A stretch of 64,000 bases of DNA, taken from NCBI RefSeq assembly GCF_007741475.1, contig NZ_CP036261.1, forward strand, positions 2,480,001 to 2,544,000, read 5' to 3'. The first letter of the stretch is position 1, and each line of letters begins with the position of its first letter. Source of the stretch: Rosistilla ulvae (GTDB taxonomy: Bacteria > Planctomycetota > Planctomycetia > Pirellulales > Pirellulaceae). This document shows, one piece after another, positions 44,402 through 52,972 of the stretch. Under the pieces are notes generated by a model. The model saw only the letters and a list, made by a program, of their open reading frames with translations. It did not search any database and was not told where the DNA came from. The translations under genes and the position numbers were made by a program.

Positions 44402-46726
44402 ATGACTTCACGTTTTGCCCACCTAGGACTGCTTGCTGCTCTTTGTCTCCACGTCGCAGTGGCATCGGCCAAGTCGCCCGACGCAGCCAAGCCGACTTTG
44501 CTGAGCGTCGACCAGATCTATGGTTCGAGCGAGTTTTCAGCTCGTTCGTTTTCAGGCGTCTGGCTTCCCGAAGGGCATCGCTACACCAAGTGGCTGCCGA
44601 CATCTGACGGTTCGTCCGAAAAGGGGATCGTCGCGATCGATGCCAGCGACAAGCAGCGCGATGTCTTGGTCCCTGCCGGAAGCCTGATTCCCGCCGGACA
44701 GACGAAGCCGTTGGCCGTCGCTTCGTTCTCTTTTTCCGCAGACCAATCGCGCGTGCTGATCTTCACCAACACCAAGCGCGTCTGGCGACGCCACACTCGC
44801 GGCGACTATTGGGTGTTGGACCGATCGGCTCGAACGTTGAAGAAGCTAGGCGGCGACCGCCCCGAATCGACGCTGATGTTTGCCAAATTCTCTCCCGACG
44901 GTCAGAGTGTCGCTTGGGTGCACGAGCGAAATATCTACATCGAAGATCTGCTGTCGGGCGAGATCCGCCCGCTGACGGAGACAGCGTCGGACAAGATCAT
45001 CAACGGGACAGCCGACTGGGTCAACGAAGAGGAGCTGGGGATTCGCGACGGGTTTCGTTGGAGCCCCGATGGATCGCGGATCGCGTATTGGCAATTTGAT
45101 ACCACCGGCGTGCCGACGATGACGATGATCAACAACACGCGGCAGATGTATCCTGAAACGATCACCTTCCCCTATCCGAAAACAGGCCAACAGAACTCCG
45201 CTTGCCGGGTCGGCGTTGTGGATGTCAAAACCACCGAAACGAAGTGGATCGAATTGGGAGATCCGCGCGAGCACTATATCGCTCGGATCATGTGGGCGCC
45301 GCGTCGCGAACGTCCCGGCGATTCGGAACCGGTCGACCGCATGGCACCTCCCGCTGCCGACACCGCATCGCCCGACGATCTGATATTGCAAGAATTTAGC
45401 CGGCTGCAAAACGAAAACCGAGTGATCGTTTGGAATGTGGATTCGAATCGCATGCGAACGGTACTTACCGAAACCGACGCCGCGTGGGTCGATGTGCACG
45501 ACGAGATGTTCTGGCTCGACGACGACACGCGTTTCACTTGGATCAGTGAACGGGACGGCTGGCGCCGCGTCTACCTGGGCTCTCGCGACGGGCAAACATT
45601 GACGCCGATCACGCCCGAAGGAATCGATGCGATCGAGTTGCTGGGGATCGACGAGACGCAGGGCCTCGCTTATGTGATCGCCTCGCCGGAGAACGCCACG
45701 CAGCGGTATTTGTACACCGCGTCGCTGACCGGTAACCAGTGGCAGCGGCTGACTCCAGACGACCAACCGGGGACGCATAGCTACCAGCTGTCGGCCGATC
45801 GCCAGTTCGCTTTCCACACCTATTCGACAATCAACACGCCGCCGCAGACCGACCTGATTTCGTTGCCCGATCACAAGCGGATCGAAATGCTGGAGGCGAA
45901 CGATGCGCTGCGGAAGAAGCTGGCGAAACGGAAACTGCCCAAGGCGGAGCTGTTCCGCGTGCCGATCGGCGACGGAGTCGAACTGGATGCGTGGTGCATC
46001 AATCCGCCCAACCACAAGCCGCGAAAAAAGTATCCGCTGTTGCTCTACGTCTATGGCGAACCGGCGGGGACGACGGTCCGCGACCGCTGGGGCGGATCGA
46101 GTTTCTTGTGGCATCAAATGCTGGCACAGCAAGGATATGTCGTGATCAGCATCGACAATCGCGGCACGCCTCAGCCGCGGGGACGCGATTGGCGAAAGAG
46201 CATCTATCGCAAGATCGGCATCAACGCGCCGGAGGACCAAGCCGCCGCGGTCCGTCAGATTTTGAAGGAGCGCAAGGATATCGATCCCGATCGCGTTGGC
46301 ATCTGGGGTTGGAGCGGTGGTGGTTCGATGTCGCTGTGCGCGATCTTCAAATTCCCCGACCTCTACAAGACAGCGATCGCGATCGCGCCGGTTCCCAACC
46401 ACCGCTACTACGACACGATCTATCAAGAGCGGTACATGGGATTACCCAGCGACAACGTCGACGGATATCAAGAGGGTTCGCCGATCACACACGCCCAGAA
46501 ACTGGAGGGCAATCTGTTGTTGATCCATGGCACCGGCGACGACAACTGTCACTATGCGACCAGCGAGATGTTGATCAACGAATTGATTCGGCACAACAAG
46601 CCGTTCGACATGTGGGCCTACCCGAACCGTTCGCACAGCATCTCCGAAGGAAAAAATACGACGCGGCATTTGCGGGCGTTGATGACGCGGTACCTCAACG
46701 ACAAACTTCCCGCGGGCGGACGATAA
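44402..46726 (+). CDS. S9 family dipeptidyl peptidase (DPP-IV-like)
   Basis: A 774-residue secreted serine peptidase. A signal sequence (FAHLGLLAALCLHVAVASA) is followed by the DPP-IV-type eight-bladed propeller region (about 40-480) and an alpha/beta hydrolase domain. The triad is S638 in GWSGGGS, D713 in GTGDDNCHY and H745 in RSHSI, matching human DPP4 S630, D708 and H740. The YGEPAGTTVRDRWGG segment and the N-terminal FSPDGQSVAWVHERNIY segment fit the family. These enzymes release N-terminal dipeptides, often after proline. The ATG at 44402 is chosen because it gives the signal peptide. The usual Glu-Glu motif segment appears as NEEELG, consistent with DPP-IV. Confidence 0.93.
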   Translation: MTSRFAHLGLLAALCLHVAVASAKSPDAAKPTLLSVDQIYGSSEFSARSFSGVWLPEGHRYTKWLPTSDGSSEKGIVAIDASDKQRDVLVPAGSLIPAGQTKPLAVASFSFSADQSRVLIFTNTKRVWRRHTRGDYWVLDRSARTLKKLGGDRPESTLMFAKFSPDGQSVAWVHERNIYIEDLLSGEIRPLTETASDKIINGTADWVNEEELGIRDGFRWSPDGSRIAYWQFDTTGVPTMTMINNTRQMYPETITFPYPKTGQQNSACRVGVVDVKTTETKWIELGDPREHYIARIMWAPRRERPGDSEPVDRMAPPAADTASPDDLILQEFSRLQNENRVIVWNVDSNRMRTVLTETDAAWVDVHDEMFWLDDDTRFTWISERDGWRRVYLGSRDGQTLTPITPEGIDAIELLGIDETQGLAYVIASPENATQRYLYTASLTGNQWQRLTPDDQPGTHSYQLSADRQFAFHTYSTINTPPQTDLISLPDHKRIEMLEANDALRKKLAKRKLPKAELFRVPIGDGVELDAWCINPPNHKPRKKYPLLLYVYGEPAGTTVRDRWGGSSFLWHQMLAQQGYVVISIDNRGTPQPRGRDWRKSIYRKIGINAPEDQAAAVRQILKERKDIDPDRVGIWGWSGGGSMSLCAIFKFPDLYKTAIAIAPVPNHRYYDTIYQERYMGLPSDNVDGYQEGSPITHAQKLEGNLLLIHGTGDDNCHYATSEMLINELIRHNKPFDMWAYPNRSHSISEGKNTTRHLRALMTRYLNDKLPAGGR

Positions 46727-46800
46727 CGCTCGATGGAGTTTCAACCGACGTCGACGCTCGCCTTGTTTTTTGAAGGCGGCCGACCTAATCTGGGCTCCGC

Positions 46801-47610
46801 ATGAGCGAGACGCCCACAAACCAACCGGTTCCCGAGATCAGCCCATTCCTGTTGCGCGGCTTTCGTCGCTACAGCCGGCGGATGATTCGTAAGCAGTTCC
46901 ACGCGGTGGCGCTGCTGCGCGAGGGACTGGCCCAAGCTCGTGGCATCGCGGCCGATCAACCGTTGATCGTTTACGGGAACCATCCCGGATGGTGGGATCC
47001 GTTGGCCGCACACCTTGTCTGCGAGACCTGCTTTCCCGATCGCGACTTCTTCGCTCCCATCGATGCGGCGGCGCTGCAGCGTTACCAGATCCTCGCTCGC
47101 TTGGGCTTTTACCCGTTAGAAATGGGGACCGCCACGGGAGCCGCAAACTTTCTTCGCTGCAGTCGTGCGATCTTGGATCGCCCCGCCACTTCGCTCTGGT
47201 TGACACCCGAAGGCCGCTTCTGCGACCCGCGCGATCGCTCTGCCGAACTGATGCCAGGCCTGGCTCATCTGTGCAGCCGACTCGAACGCTGCGCGATCGT
47301 CCCGTTGGCGATCGAGTACCCGTTTTGGGAAGAACGACTTCCCGAAATGCTGTTGGCTCTCGGCGACCCGATCGACGTCGCCGCACACCGCGACTTGAAG
47401 AAGTCGGACTGGGGCAGCATGTTGGCCGAGCGGTTGCGAGGGACGCAAGATCAGCTCGCCCGCGTGGCGATCGCTCGCGATACCGAAGCCCTGGAGATCT
47501 CGCTTCGCGGCGGCCGTGGCAGCGGAGCGGTCTACGACCTGGCGCGGCGAGTCCGCTCGCTATTCAGCGGCACGCGGTACCAAGCTTCTCATGGCGGAAA
47601 ACTGCAGTGA
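46801..47610 (+). CDS. 1-acylglycerol-phosphate acyltransferase-like protein (PlsC family)
   Basis: A 269-residue acyltransferase. The catalytic HxxxxD motif is H61-P-G-W-W-D66 and a second block reads PEGRF at 136-140, close to the EGTR acceptor motif. No strong membrane helix is present, so it may be peripheral. PlsC-family proteins acylate lysophospholipids, glycolipids or carotenoid glycosides. The stop overlaps the start of a GT2 gene by four bases (GTGA), so a joint product with the glycosyltransferase is likely. Start at ATG 46801. The exact substrate cannot be read from the sequence. Confidence 0.85.
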   Translation: MSETPTNQPVPEISPFLLRGFRRYSRRMIRKQFHAVALLREGLAQARGIAADQPLIVYGNHPGWWDPLAAHLVCETCFPDRDFFAPIDAAALQRYQILARLGFYPLEMGTATGAANFLRCSRAILDRPATSLWLTPEGRFCDPRDRSAELMPGLAHLCSRLERCAIVPLAIEYPFWEERLPEMLLALGDPIDVAAHRDLKKSDWGSMLAERLRGTQDQLARVAIARDTEALEISLRGGRGSGAVYDLARRVRSLFSGTRYQASHGGKLQ

Positions 47611-48743
47611 TCGCGATCGCATTGGCTAGTCTTTGTCTACTGTTGACCGGAATTCCCGCGGCGATGATCGCTTGGAATCTCTGCTGTTTCCGACGCCTTC
47701 CGACCAACGTCGACGATCGCCCCTCGCCCGTCAGCGTGCTGATCCCGGCGCGGAACGAAGCGGCCGGGATCGCGGCGACCTTGGAATATCTGTTGGCCAG
47801 CGATGGCGTCGATCTGGAAGTCGTTGTCCTGGACGACGATTCCCAAGACGCGACCGCAGCGATTGTCGCGGAGTTCGCCGAGCGAGACTCGCGGGTGCGG
47901 ATCTGCCGCAGCGGGACGTTGCCACGCGATTGGAACGGTAAGCAGTTTGCCTGTTGGCAGTTATCGAAGCTGGCTCGCCACGACCGATGGCTGTTTTTAG
48001 ATGCCGATGTCCAAGTCGCCCCCGATGCGATCGCTAGACTTTCGCACAACCTGGATCGCCGCGCAGAGAGCCCGCAACCGCTGGCACTTTTGAGCAGCTT
48101 CCCGCACCAAGAAACCGTCGGTTGGATCGAAACGGCGATCGTTCCACTTATGCATTTTGTCCTGTTGGGATTCCTGCCGATCTGGCGAATGCAACGCACA
48201 ACCGATCCCGCTTACGCCGCCGGATGTGGGCAGATGTTTATGACCGACCGCCATGCGTATGAATTGGCGGGGGGCCACGCCGCGATCGCTGCTTCGCGGC
48301 ACGATGGGATCAAATTGCCGAGAGCTTATCGGCAGGCGGAGTTGATGACCGACGTGATCGATGGGACCGACCTGGCGAGCGTACGGATGTACCGCAGCGG
48401 GTCGGAGGTGATCGATGGCGTGATGAAAAACGCCGACGAAGCGCTCGCCCGGCCAGCGTTGATCGTCCCCGTGACGCTCTTCTGCTTAGCACCGCTTGCT
48501 GCGGCGATCGCCTTGATCGTGTTTGCGGTCGCGGGCAAGTGGATTGCCTGTGCGATCGGGGCCTTTGCTTTTTGTGTCGCAACGCTGTCGCGGGTCGCTT
48601 CGGTCCGTCGGTTTCGCCAACCGCTGGCATCGGCGTGGTTGCATCCCTTTGCGTTGGTGCTGTTTGCGGTGCTGCAATGGATCGCTTTGTGGCGACACAT
48701 CCGCGGTCGCCGAGTCGCCTGGCGCGGCCGAATCGAATCTTAG
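47607..48743 (+). CDS. family 2 glycosyltransferase, membrane-bound
   Basis: A 378-residue glycosyltransferase with an N-terminal membrane helix (residues 2-24), a GT-A domain and two or three C-terminal membrane helices. GT2 motifs: VSVLIPARNE at 42-51, the DDD triad at 76-78 and DAD at 132-134 (LFLDADVQVAPD). It also has GKQFACWQ at 111-118 and a C-terminal KLPRAYRQ segment. The architecture resembles CrtQ/HpnB-type lipid glycosyltransferases. The start is the GTG at 47607, overlapping the PlsC stop; the frame is open upstream only as a shadow of plsC. Together with PlsC and the following UbiA-like gene it suggests a lipid-modifying pathway. Confidence 0.85.
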   Translation: MIAIALASLCLLLTGIPAAMIAWNLCCFRRLPTNVDDRPSPVSVLIPARNEAAGIAATLEYLLASDGVDLEVVVLDDDSQDATAAIVAEFAERDSRVRICRSGTLPRDWNGKQFACWQLSKLARHDRWLFLDADVQVAPDAIARLSHNLDRRAESPQPLALLSSFPHQETVGWIETAIVPLMHFVLLGFLPIWRMQRTTDPAYAAGCGQMFMTDRHAYELAGGHAAIAASRHDGIKLPRAYRQAELMTDVIDGTDLASVRMYRSGSEVIDGVMKNADEALARPALIVPVTLFCLAPLAAAIALIVFAVAGKWIACAIGAFAFCVATLSRVASVRRFRQPLASAWLHPFALVLFAVLQWIALWRHIRGRRVAWRGRIES

Positions 48744-48818
48744 CTCCGTTGTTTTCGTGCGGCGATGACGGTTGGTAGATTGTCGTCGAGACCGTATTAC
48801 CGCAAGCGAACCCAAGAC

Positions 48819-49658
48819 ATGTTGGAAATCATCAAAATCGCGCGACCCGGATTTTGGCCGACACATGTCTGGTTCTATCTGCTCCCCTTTGCGGGGCGCG
48901 ACATGCTCGGATCGATTCCGTTTTGGCTTGGCTGCTTTTACGTCAGCTTTCCGCTGGGGTTGCTGTTGTATGGTTGGAACGACCTGGGCGACTACGTCAG
49001 CGATCTCTGCAATCCGCGAAAGGACAGCTGGCTGTTTGGCGGGCGTCCCGACGCGTCGATGCGGCAGCGGCTGCCATGGATCATCGCCGCGGTGCAGGTT
49101 CCCTTTGTGATCGCGTTTGTCATCATCGGCGGCTCGTGGATGCTGCTCTGGTTCGCCGCGGTGCTAATGACCAACGCAACCTACAACACGTTCGGTTTCA
49201 AACGCCTGCCGGTCTTGGATCTGTTGAATCAGATCGGTTACCTATTGATCTTTCTGTTGGGCAGTTGGCTGTGCGGCGTCCCTCAGTTGAATGCCGCCAC
49301 AATGGTCTTCAGCGCATTGTTTGCGATGCAGAGTCATCTGTTTGGGCAGTTAATGGATATCGAAGAGGACCGCATCGCCCAGCGTCACAACACAGCAATC
49401 ACAATCGGAGCGGTCCCGTCGAAGTGGTTGTTAGTCGGGATCATGCTGATCGAGGTAGCGATCTCGTGGACCTACTTCCATTCGCCGATCGTCGCTGGAT
49501 TCATGTTCGCCGGCGCGCTCTTCTTCAGCCTCGATGCGATCGCCGGCCCCAAGCAATACCCGCCCCTATTCACCAAGTTCTTTTTCATCGCCTGGAACCT
49601 AATCGTGATCGCCACCATGCACTTCGTCTGGCGCTACGGCGTCTTCCTAGTCGATTGA
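48819..49658 (+). CDS. UbiA prenyltransferase family protein
   Basis: A 279-residue multi-pass membrane protein with about eight helices. The two Asp-rich motifs of the UbiA superfamily are seen: NDLGDYVSD at residues 54-62, fitting NDxxDxxxD, and DIEED at 180-184, fitting DxxxD. Family members transfer polyprenyl groups to aromatic or other acceptors, or elongate carotenoids. The acceptor here is unknown. I chose the ATG at 48819 because ARPGFWPTHVW is a normal family start; an ATG at 48765 adds 18 basic residues. It follows the plsC-GT2 pair with a 75-base gap. Confidence 0.85.
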   Translation: MLEIIKIARPGFWPTHVWFYLLPFAGRDMLGSIPFWLGCFYVSFPLGLLLYGWNDLGDYVSDLCNPRKDSWLFGGRPDASMRQRLPWIIAAVQVPFVIAFVIIGGSWMLLWFAAVLMTNATYNTFGFKRLPVLDLLNQIGYLLIFLLGSWLCGVPQLNAATMVFSALFAMQSHLFGQLMDIEEDRIAQRHNTAITIGAVPSKWLLVGIMLIEVAISWTYFHSPIVAGFMFAGALFFSLDAIAGPKQYPPLFTKFFFIAWNLIVIATMHFVWRYGVFLVD

Positions 49659-49770
49659 GTCAACGCGACGCGAGCAACAATTTCCTGACATCCTCTTCGT
49701 CACAGTTTCAGCCAAAAGTGGCGGTTGACGCGAGGAATCGCGGTACTATCATGTGACTCGTTCGTGGTGA

Positions 49771-49967
49771 CTTGCGGTGCTTCTGCATCGCGAGCGAACA
49801 GGGAACTCCGGTGAAAAACCGGGACGGTCCAGCCGCTGTGAACTGCTTCGAGTGCCAACGCACTCGATTCGATGCTCCTTCTACCGAAGTGCCATTGCTT
49901 GGAATTCCAGGCGAGAAGGCTGTGAGTATTCGAAAGGCAGTGAGTCAGAAGACCTACCACGCGCAAG
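49771..49967 (+). ncRNA. cobalamin riboswitch
   Basis: Conserved blocks of the adenosylcobalamin-type class are seen in order: AGGGAACTCCGGTG, AAAACCGG, ACGGTCCAGCCGCTGTGAA, then a P6-type hairpin region. The downstream AGTGCCATTGC and GAGTCAGAAGACCTACC match the B12 box and the closing block (compare GAGCCAGGAGACCTGCC). The P1 ends CTTGCG (49771-49776) and CGCAAG (49962-49967) pair. No tRNA-like or other reading explains these matches. The riboswitch probably controls the plus-strand operon starting at 50241; the expression platform in 49968-50240 is not clear. Confidence 0.92.
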
Positions 49968-50240
49968 ACGATTGAGTGCCTTCTTGGATTGAGGCGGTCG
50001 TTGCAATGTGTTCAGCCCCCAATAGCTAGTGAAACGCGGCGTGTTTGCCGTTTGCTCTGCATGGTGTCGGCATGACGCATTGATTTACTTCATCGTTTGT
50101 CGACACGTTTTGCCCCCTTCGTCGCTGCGCCCTCACTCTTTCTGAAAATCGAAATCGGTTCTCAGAAGACAAGGAAGCTGCGCGCCGAGGTCTCGCGGCG
50201 AAGCGTGTTACGACGCCGCAGCGAAGGGATCGGGACAGAG

Positions 50241-51200
50241 ATGCCACGCGTTAGGGAACCACAGATCACATCGCCGTGCACCAAGCTGTGCCGGTTGGAT
50301 CGCCAAGGGATTTGCAGCGGATGTGGCCGCACAAAAAATGAAATCGGCGGTTGGACAGCCGTCTCATCGACAGAACAACTGGAAATCGTTCGGCTGGCCA
50401 AATTGCGGCTGCCCAAGCTCCAAGCTGCCGGATTCACCTTGATCGAATTGCTGGTCGTGATCGCGATCATCGGGATCTTGGTGGCGCTGCTGTTGCCTGC
50501 CGTCCAAGCGGCTCGCGAAGCCGCTCGCAAGATGAGCTGCAAGAACAACTTACATCAGCAGGGAATCGCTCTGCACAACTACCACGATGTGCATCAAACG
50601 CTGCCCACCGGATGTATCGAGTGGCGGTCTTGGGGCGCACCGGCAACGCAGCGGCAATTCGCCTGGTCGGCGATGCTGTTGCCCTTCTTGGAACAACAAA
50701 ACGTCCACGCCCAAATCGATTGGTCGCTGCCGTACGACGCCGCCGAAAATCTGCCCGCCGCGTCGACGCGGCTGAGCGTCTACGAATGCCCCTCGGCGAT
50801 CGAGCAGCCTGTGACGCGAGGCAGGACCGACTACGGCGGCATCTACGGCGAACGGATCGTCGACACCGATCCCGAAGACGGCATCTTCCTGTACGAGCGG
50901 TCGGTGCGGTTTCGCGACATTCGCGATGGCTTAACTCAAACGCTTGCTGTCGCCGAAGACGTCGGCGGCCCGGACAGCGAATGGATCAATGGCCGCAACG
51001 TCTTTGTGCAAGCTTACGGGATCAACGATCCCGACGCCTGGATCGGCGACAACGAGATCCGCAGTCTGCACAGCGGCGGGGCGACGGTGCTGTTTGCCGA
51101 TGGCCGAACGATCTTGATGGCCGAAACGATCGACAAACAGCTGCTTGGAAAACTGATCACGCGCGGCAAGGGCGAAGTTGTCGACTCCAGCGTCTACTGA
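50241..51200 (+). CDS. DUF1289 domain fused to DUF1559 pseudopilin
   Basis: A 319-residue protein. The first 50 residues are a DUF1289 domain with four cysteines at 13, 17, 25 and 28 ([10 protein letters not shown], then GICSGCGRT). A type IV pilin-like segment follows: cleavage G64|F65, E69 and the helix [20 protein letters not shown], then the DUF1559 domain with the C-terminal H-X9-DG motif ([12 protein letters not shown]). Planctomycete pseudopilins with this motif are abundant; the DUF1289 leader is unusual. Prepilin peptidase would release the DUF1289 part in the cytoplasm. The ATG at 50241 has a GGGA just upstream. It lies 273 bases after the cobalamin riboswitch. Confidence 0.9.
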   Translation: MPRVREPQITSPCTKLCRLDRQGICSGCGRTKNEIGGWTAVSSTEQLEIVRLAKLRLPKLQAAGFTLIELLVVIAIIGILVALLLPAVQAAREAARKMSCKNNLHQQGIALHNYHDVHQTLPTGCIEWRSWGAPATQRQFAWSAMLLPFLEQQNVHAQIDWSLPYDAAENLPAASTRLSVYECPSAIEQPVTRGRTDYGGIYGERIVDTDPEDGIFLYERSVRFRDIRDGLTQTLAVAEDVGGPDSEWINGRNVFVQAYGINDPDAWIGDNEIRSLHSGGATVLFADGRTILMAETIDKQLLGKLITRGKGEVVDSSVY

Positions 51201-51297
51201 TTTTAACCCGTCGATTGCACGCTTGGCTGCCGACTTGCGACGCAGCCCACGCCCCCATCGACCACTGAACTCCCACACCTCTGATGAAACCACAACG

Positions 51298-52140
51298 ATG
51301 AAAATTCAACTGCTTGCTTTGATGATCTCGCTCGCCGCGGCGGCACCTTCGCTTGCCGACATGGTGATCGATTTTAATGAACTGTCGGGATACACCGACG
51401 CCACCGCCGACGGTAGCTATTTGAACGGCTACGGTTTTGGAGCCGCTACCGGCAGCTGGTCTTCCGGCGGCGCTACCTTCGGGACAAACCAATGGGGACC
51501 GGGGTGGAGTTATTCCAACGTCAACAACACAACCACCGCGGGCTACACCAATCAGTTTGCGGCTTATCCGGGGACCGATGTCAGTGGAAATGGCAACTAT
51601 GTGATCGGAACCGGCTTTTCCCCAAACGCCGCTTACTTCAACCTGTCGGCTAATCTGCAAGCGAAATCGATCGCCGTTGCCAATTCGACCTATGCCGGAA
51701 TCTCGATGCGTGATGGCGACGGTGAAGGCGGTTTTGGCAAGAATTTTGGCGGAGATACCGGAAGCGATCCCGATTGGTTCCGCGTCACCTTCACCGGCTT
51801 TGAACAAGCCGATGTCGGTGGGACGAGTACCGGAAGCGTCGAGTTCTACTTGAGTGATTTCCGATTTGCCGACGACGCGTTGGACTACATCGTCGAGGAC
51901 TGGCAGACCGTCGATCTGACGGGACTGGGCGACGCGCGTTCGATTGGGATCACGTTGGACGGCAGCGACGTCGGTCCTTACGGACTCAACACGCCCGCTT
52001 ACGTCGCGATCGACAATCTTGCCGTGACCGCAGCGGTTCCCGAGCCGAGCAGCATGGCGATGCTGTCGGTTGCACTCGTCGCCGGCGGAATCGCCAAGCG
52101 ACGTCGCAACAAACGCCAGCAGAAAATTCAAACCAGCTGA
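51298..52140 (+). CDS. DUF4465 domain PEP-CTERM protein
   Basis: A 280-residue secreted protein with a signal sequence (MKIQLLALMISLAAAAPSLA). A beta-rich domain (about 22-245) matches DUF4465 in its FNELSGYTD, TGSWSSGGATFGTN and FTGFEQADVGGTSTGSVEFYLSDF segments. It ends in a PEP-CTERM sorting signal: VPEP at 247-250, a hydrophobic stretch and KRRRNKRQQ. PEP-CTERM proteins are processed by exosortases and usually placed at or beyond the outer membrane. It follows the DUF1289-pilin gene by 97 bases, apparently in the same riboswitch-controlled unit. The ATG at 51298 gives the signal peptide. I recall DUF4465 near B12 genes, but have not verified this. Confidence 0.85.
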   Translation: MKIQLLALMISLAAAAPSLADMVIDFNELSGYTDATADGSYLNGYGFGAATGSWSSGGATFGTNQWGPGWSYSNVNNTTTAGYTNQFAAYPGTDVSGNGNYVIGTGFSPNAAYFNLSANLQAKSIAVANSTYAGISMRDGDGEGGFGKNFGGDTGSDPDWFRVTFTGFEQADVGGTSTGSVEFYLSDFRFADDALDYIVEDWQTVDLTGLGDARSIGITLDGSDVGPYGLNTPAYVAIDNLAVTAAVPEPSSMAMLSVALVAGGIAKRRRNKRQQKIQTS

Positions 52141-52163
52141 TCCCAGCGGGGGCGATCCGCCGG

Positions 52164-52853
52164 CTAGCTCTGCGGCTTCAGTTCCTTGATCCGCAGATTG
52201 CGGAAGCGGTAGGTCTGTCCTTTTTCGCCATGATGTTGGATCGCGATGAATCCACTCGCATCGGTGTCGTCCTCGATCTCGGTCGTGACGACGCCGTTGA
52301 CTTCAATCTTCAGCGAGTCGCCTTGGCAAGTGATCCGGTATTTGTTCCAGCCGTTGCGATCAAGCGCTCCCGCGACTTCGGGCTTCTTGAAGTAGGCTTG
52401 CGATTCTTCGGCATGCTCCAGGAACTTCGCTTCTTTGGTGCGGCCCTTGATGCTCGGCCAGATCCAACCGCGGCGGCTCTCGTCATACAGACCGCCGGAC
52501 CAGCGGCGATCCGATCCGTCGCATTCGGCTTGGTAACCGTAGACTTTGTTCTTTTCCGAGTGACAGCGGAACATGAAGCCCGAATTCGCTTGCCCCTCGG
52601 GGATCATCACTTCGCCCTCGAAGACGAAGTCGTCGTATTTCTTGTCGGTGACCAGGAAAAACTTCTTTGAAGCAGTCAGATGGATCTCGCCGTCGACGAC
52701 GTTGATCTCGCCCCATTCGTACGGGTTGCTCCAGCCCGTCGTGTCTTCGCCGTTAAAGAGGTCGGTCCATTGATCGTCATCCTGTCCGATCGCCGCGCCG
52801 GAGATCAGGAATGCCGAGAGTAGCAGGGCTGCGATATTGGTCGTTGCTTGCAT
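52164..52853 (-). CDS. DUF1080 (3-keto-disaccharide hydrolase-like) secreted protein
   Basis: A 229-residue secreted protein with a signal sequence (MQATTNIAALLLSAFLISGAAIG) and a DUF1080 jelly-roll domain. Family signs are WTDLFNGEDTTGW, YDDFVFEGEVMIPEGQANSGFMFRC, NKVYGYQAECDGSDRRWSGGLYDESRRG, and a C-terminal GFIAIQHHGEKGQTYRFRNLRIKEL. DUF1080 proteins include 3-keto-disaccharide hydrolases and carbohydrate-binding proteins and are strongly expanded in planctomycetes. The gene converges with the DUF4465 gene 23 bases away. The exact substrate is unknown. Confidence 0.92.
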   Translation of the reverse strand: MQATTNIAALLLSAFLISGAAIGQDDDQWTDLFNGEDTTGWSNPYEWGEINVVDGEIHLTASKKFFLVTDKKYDDFVFEGEVMIPEGQANSGFMFRCHSEKNKVYGYQAECDGSDRRWSGGLYDESRRGWIWPSIKGRTKEAKFLEHAEESQAYFKKPEVAGALDRNGWNKYRITCQGDSLKIEVNGVVTTEIEDDTDASGFIAIQHHGEKGQTYRFRNLRIKELKPQS

Positions 52854-52972
52854 GCGAATCGTGTTTCTCTAAGAGTTGATAAAATATGGAGCGTGCCGCG
52901 CACGCTCGTGGGGGTGCTCTGATTATTGTAGTCGCCCGGGCAACGCTTGGAGGGGAGCGTCGATTCAAACTA

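Noticed and set aside
46989-47606. Longer N-terminus for the GT2 protein
   Set aside because: The frame is open through plsC but encodes an Arg-rich shadow sequence; the GTG at 47607 gives a normal membrane anchor.
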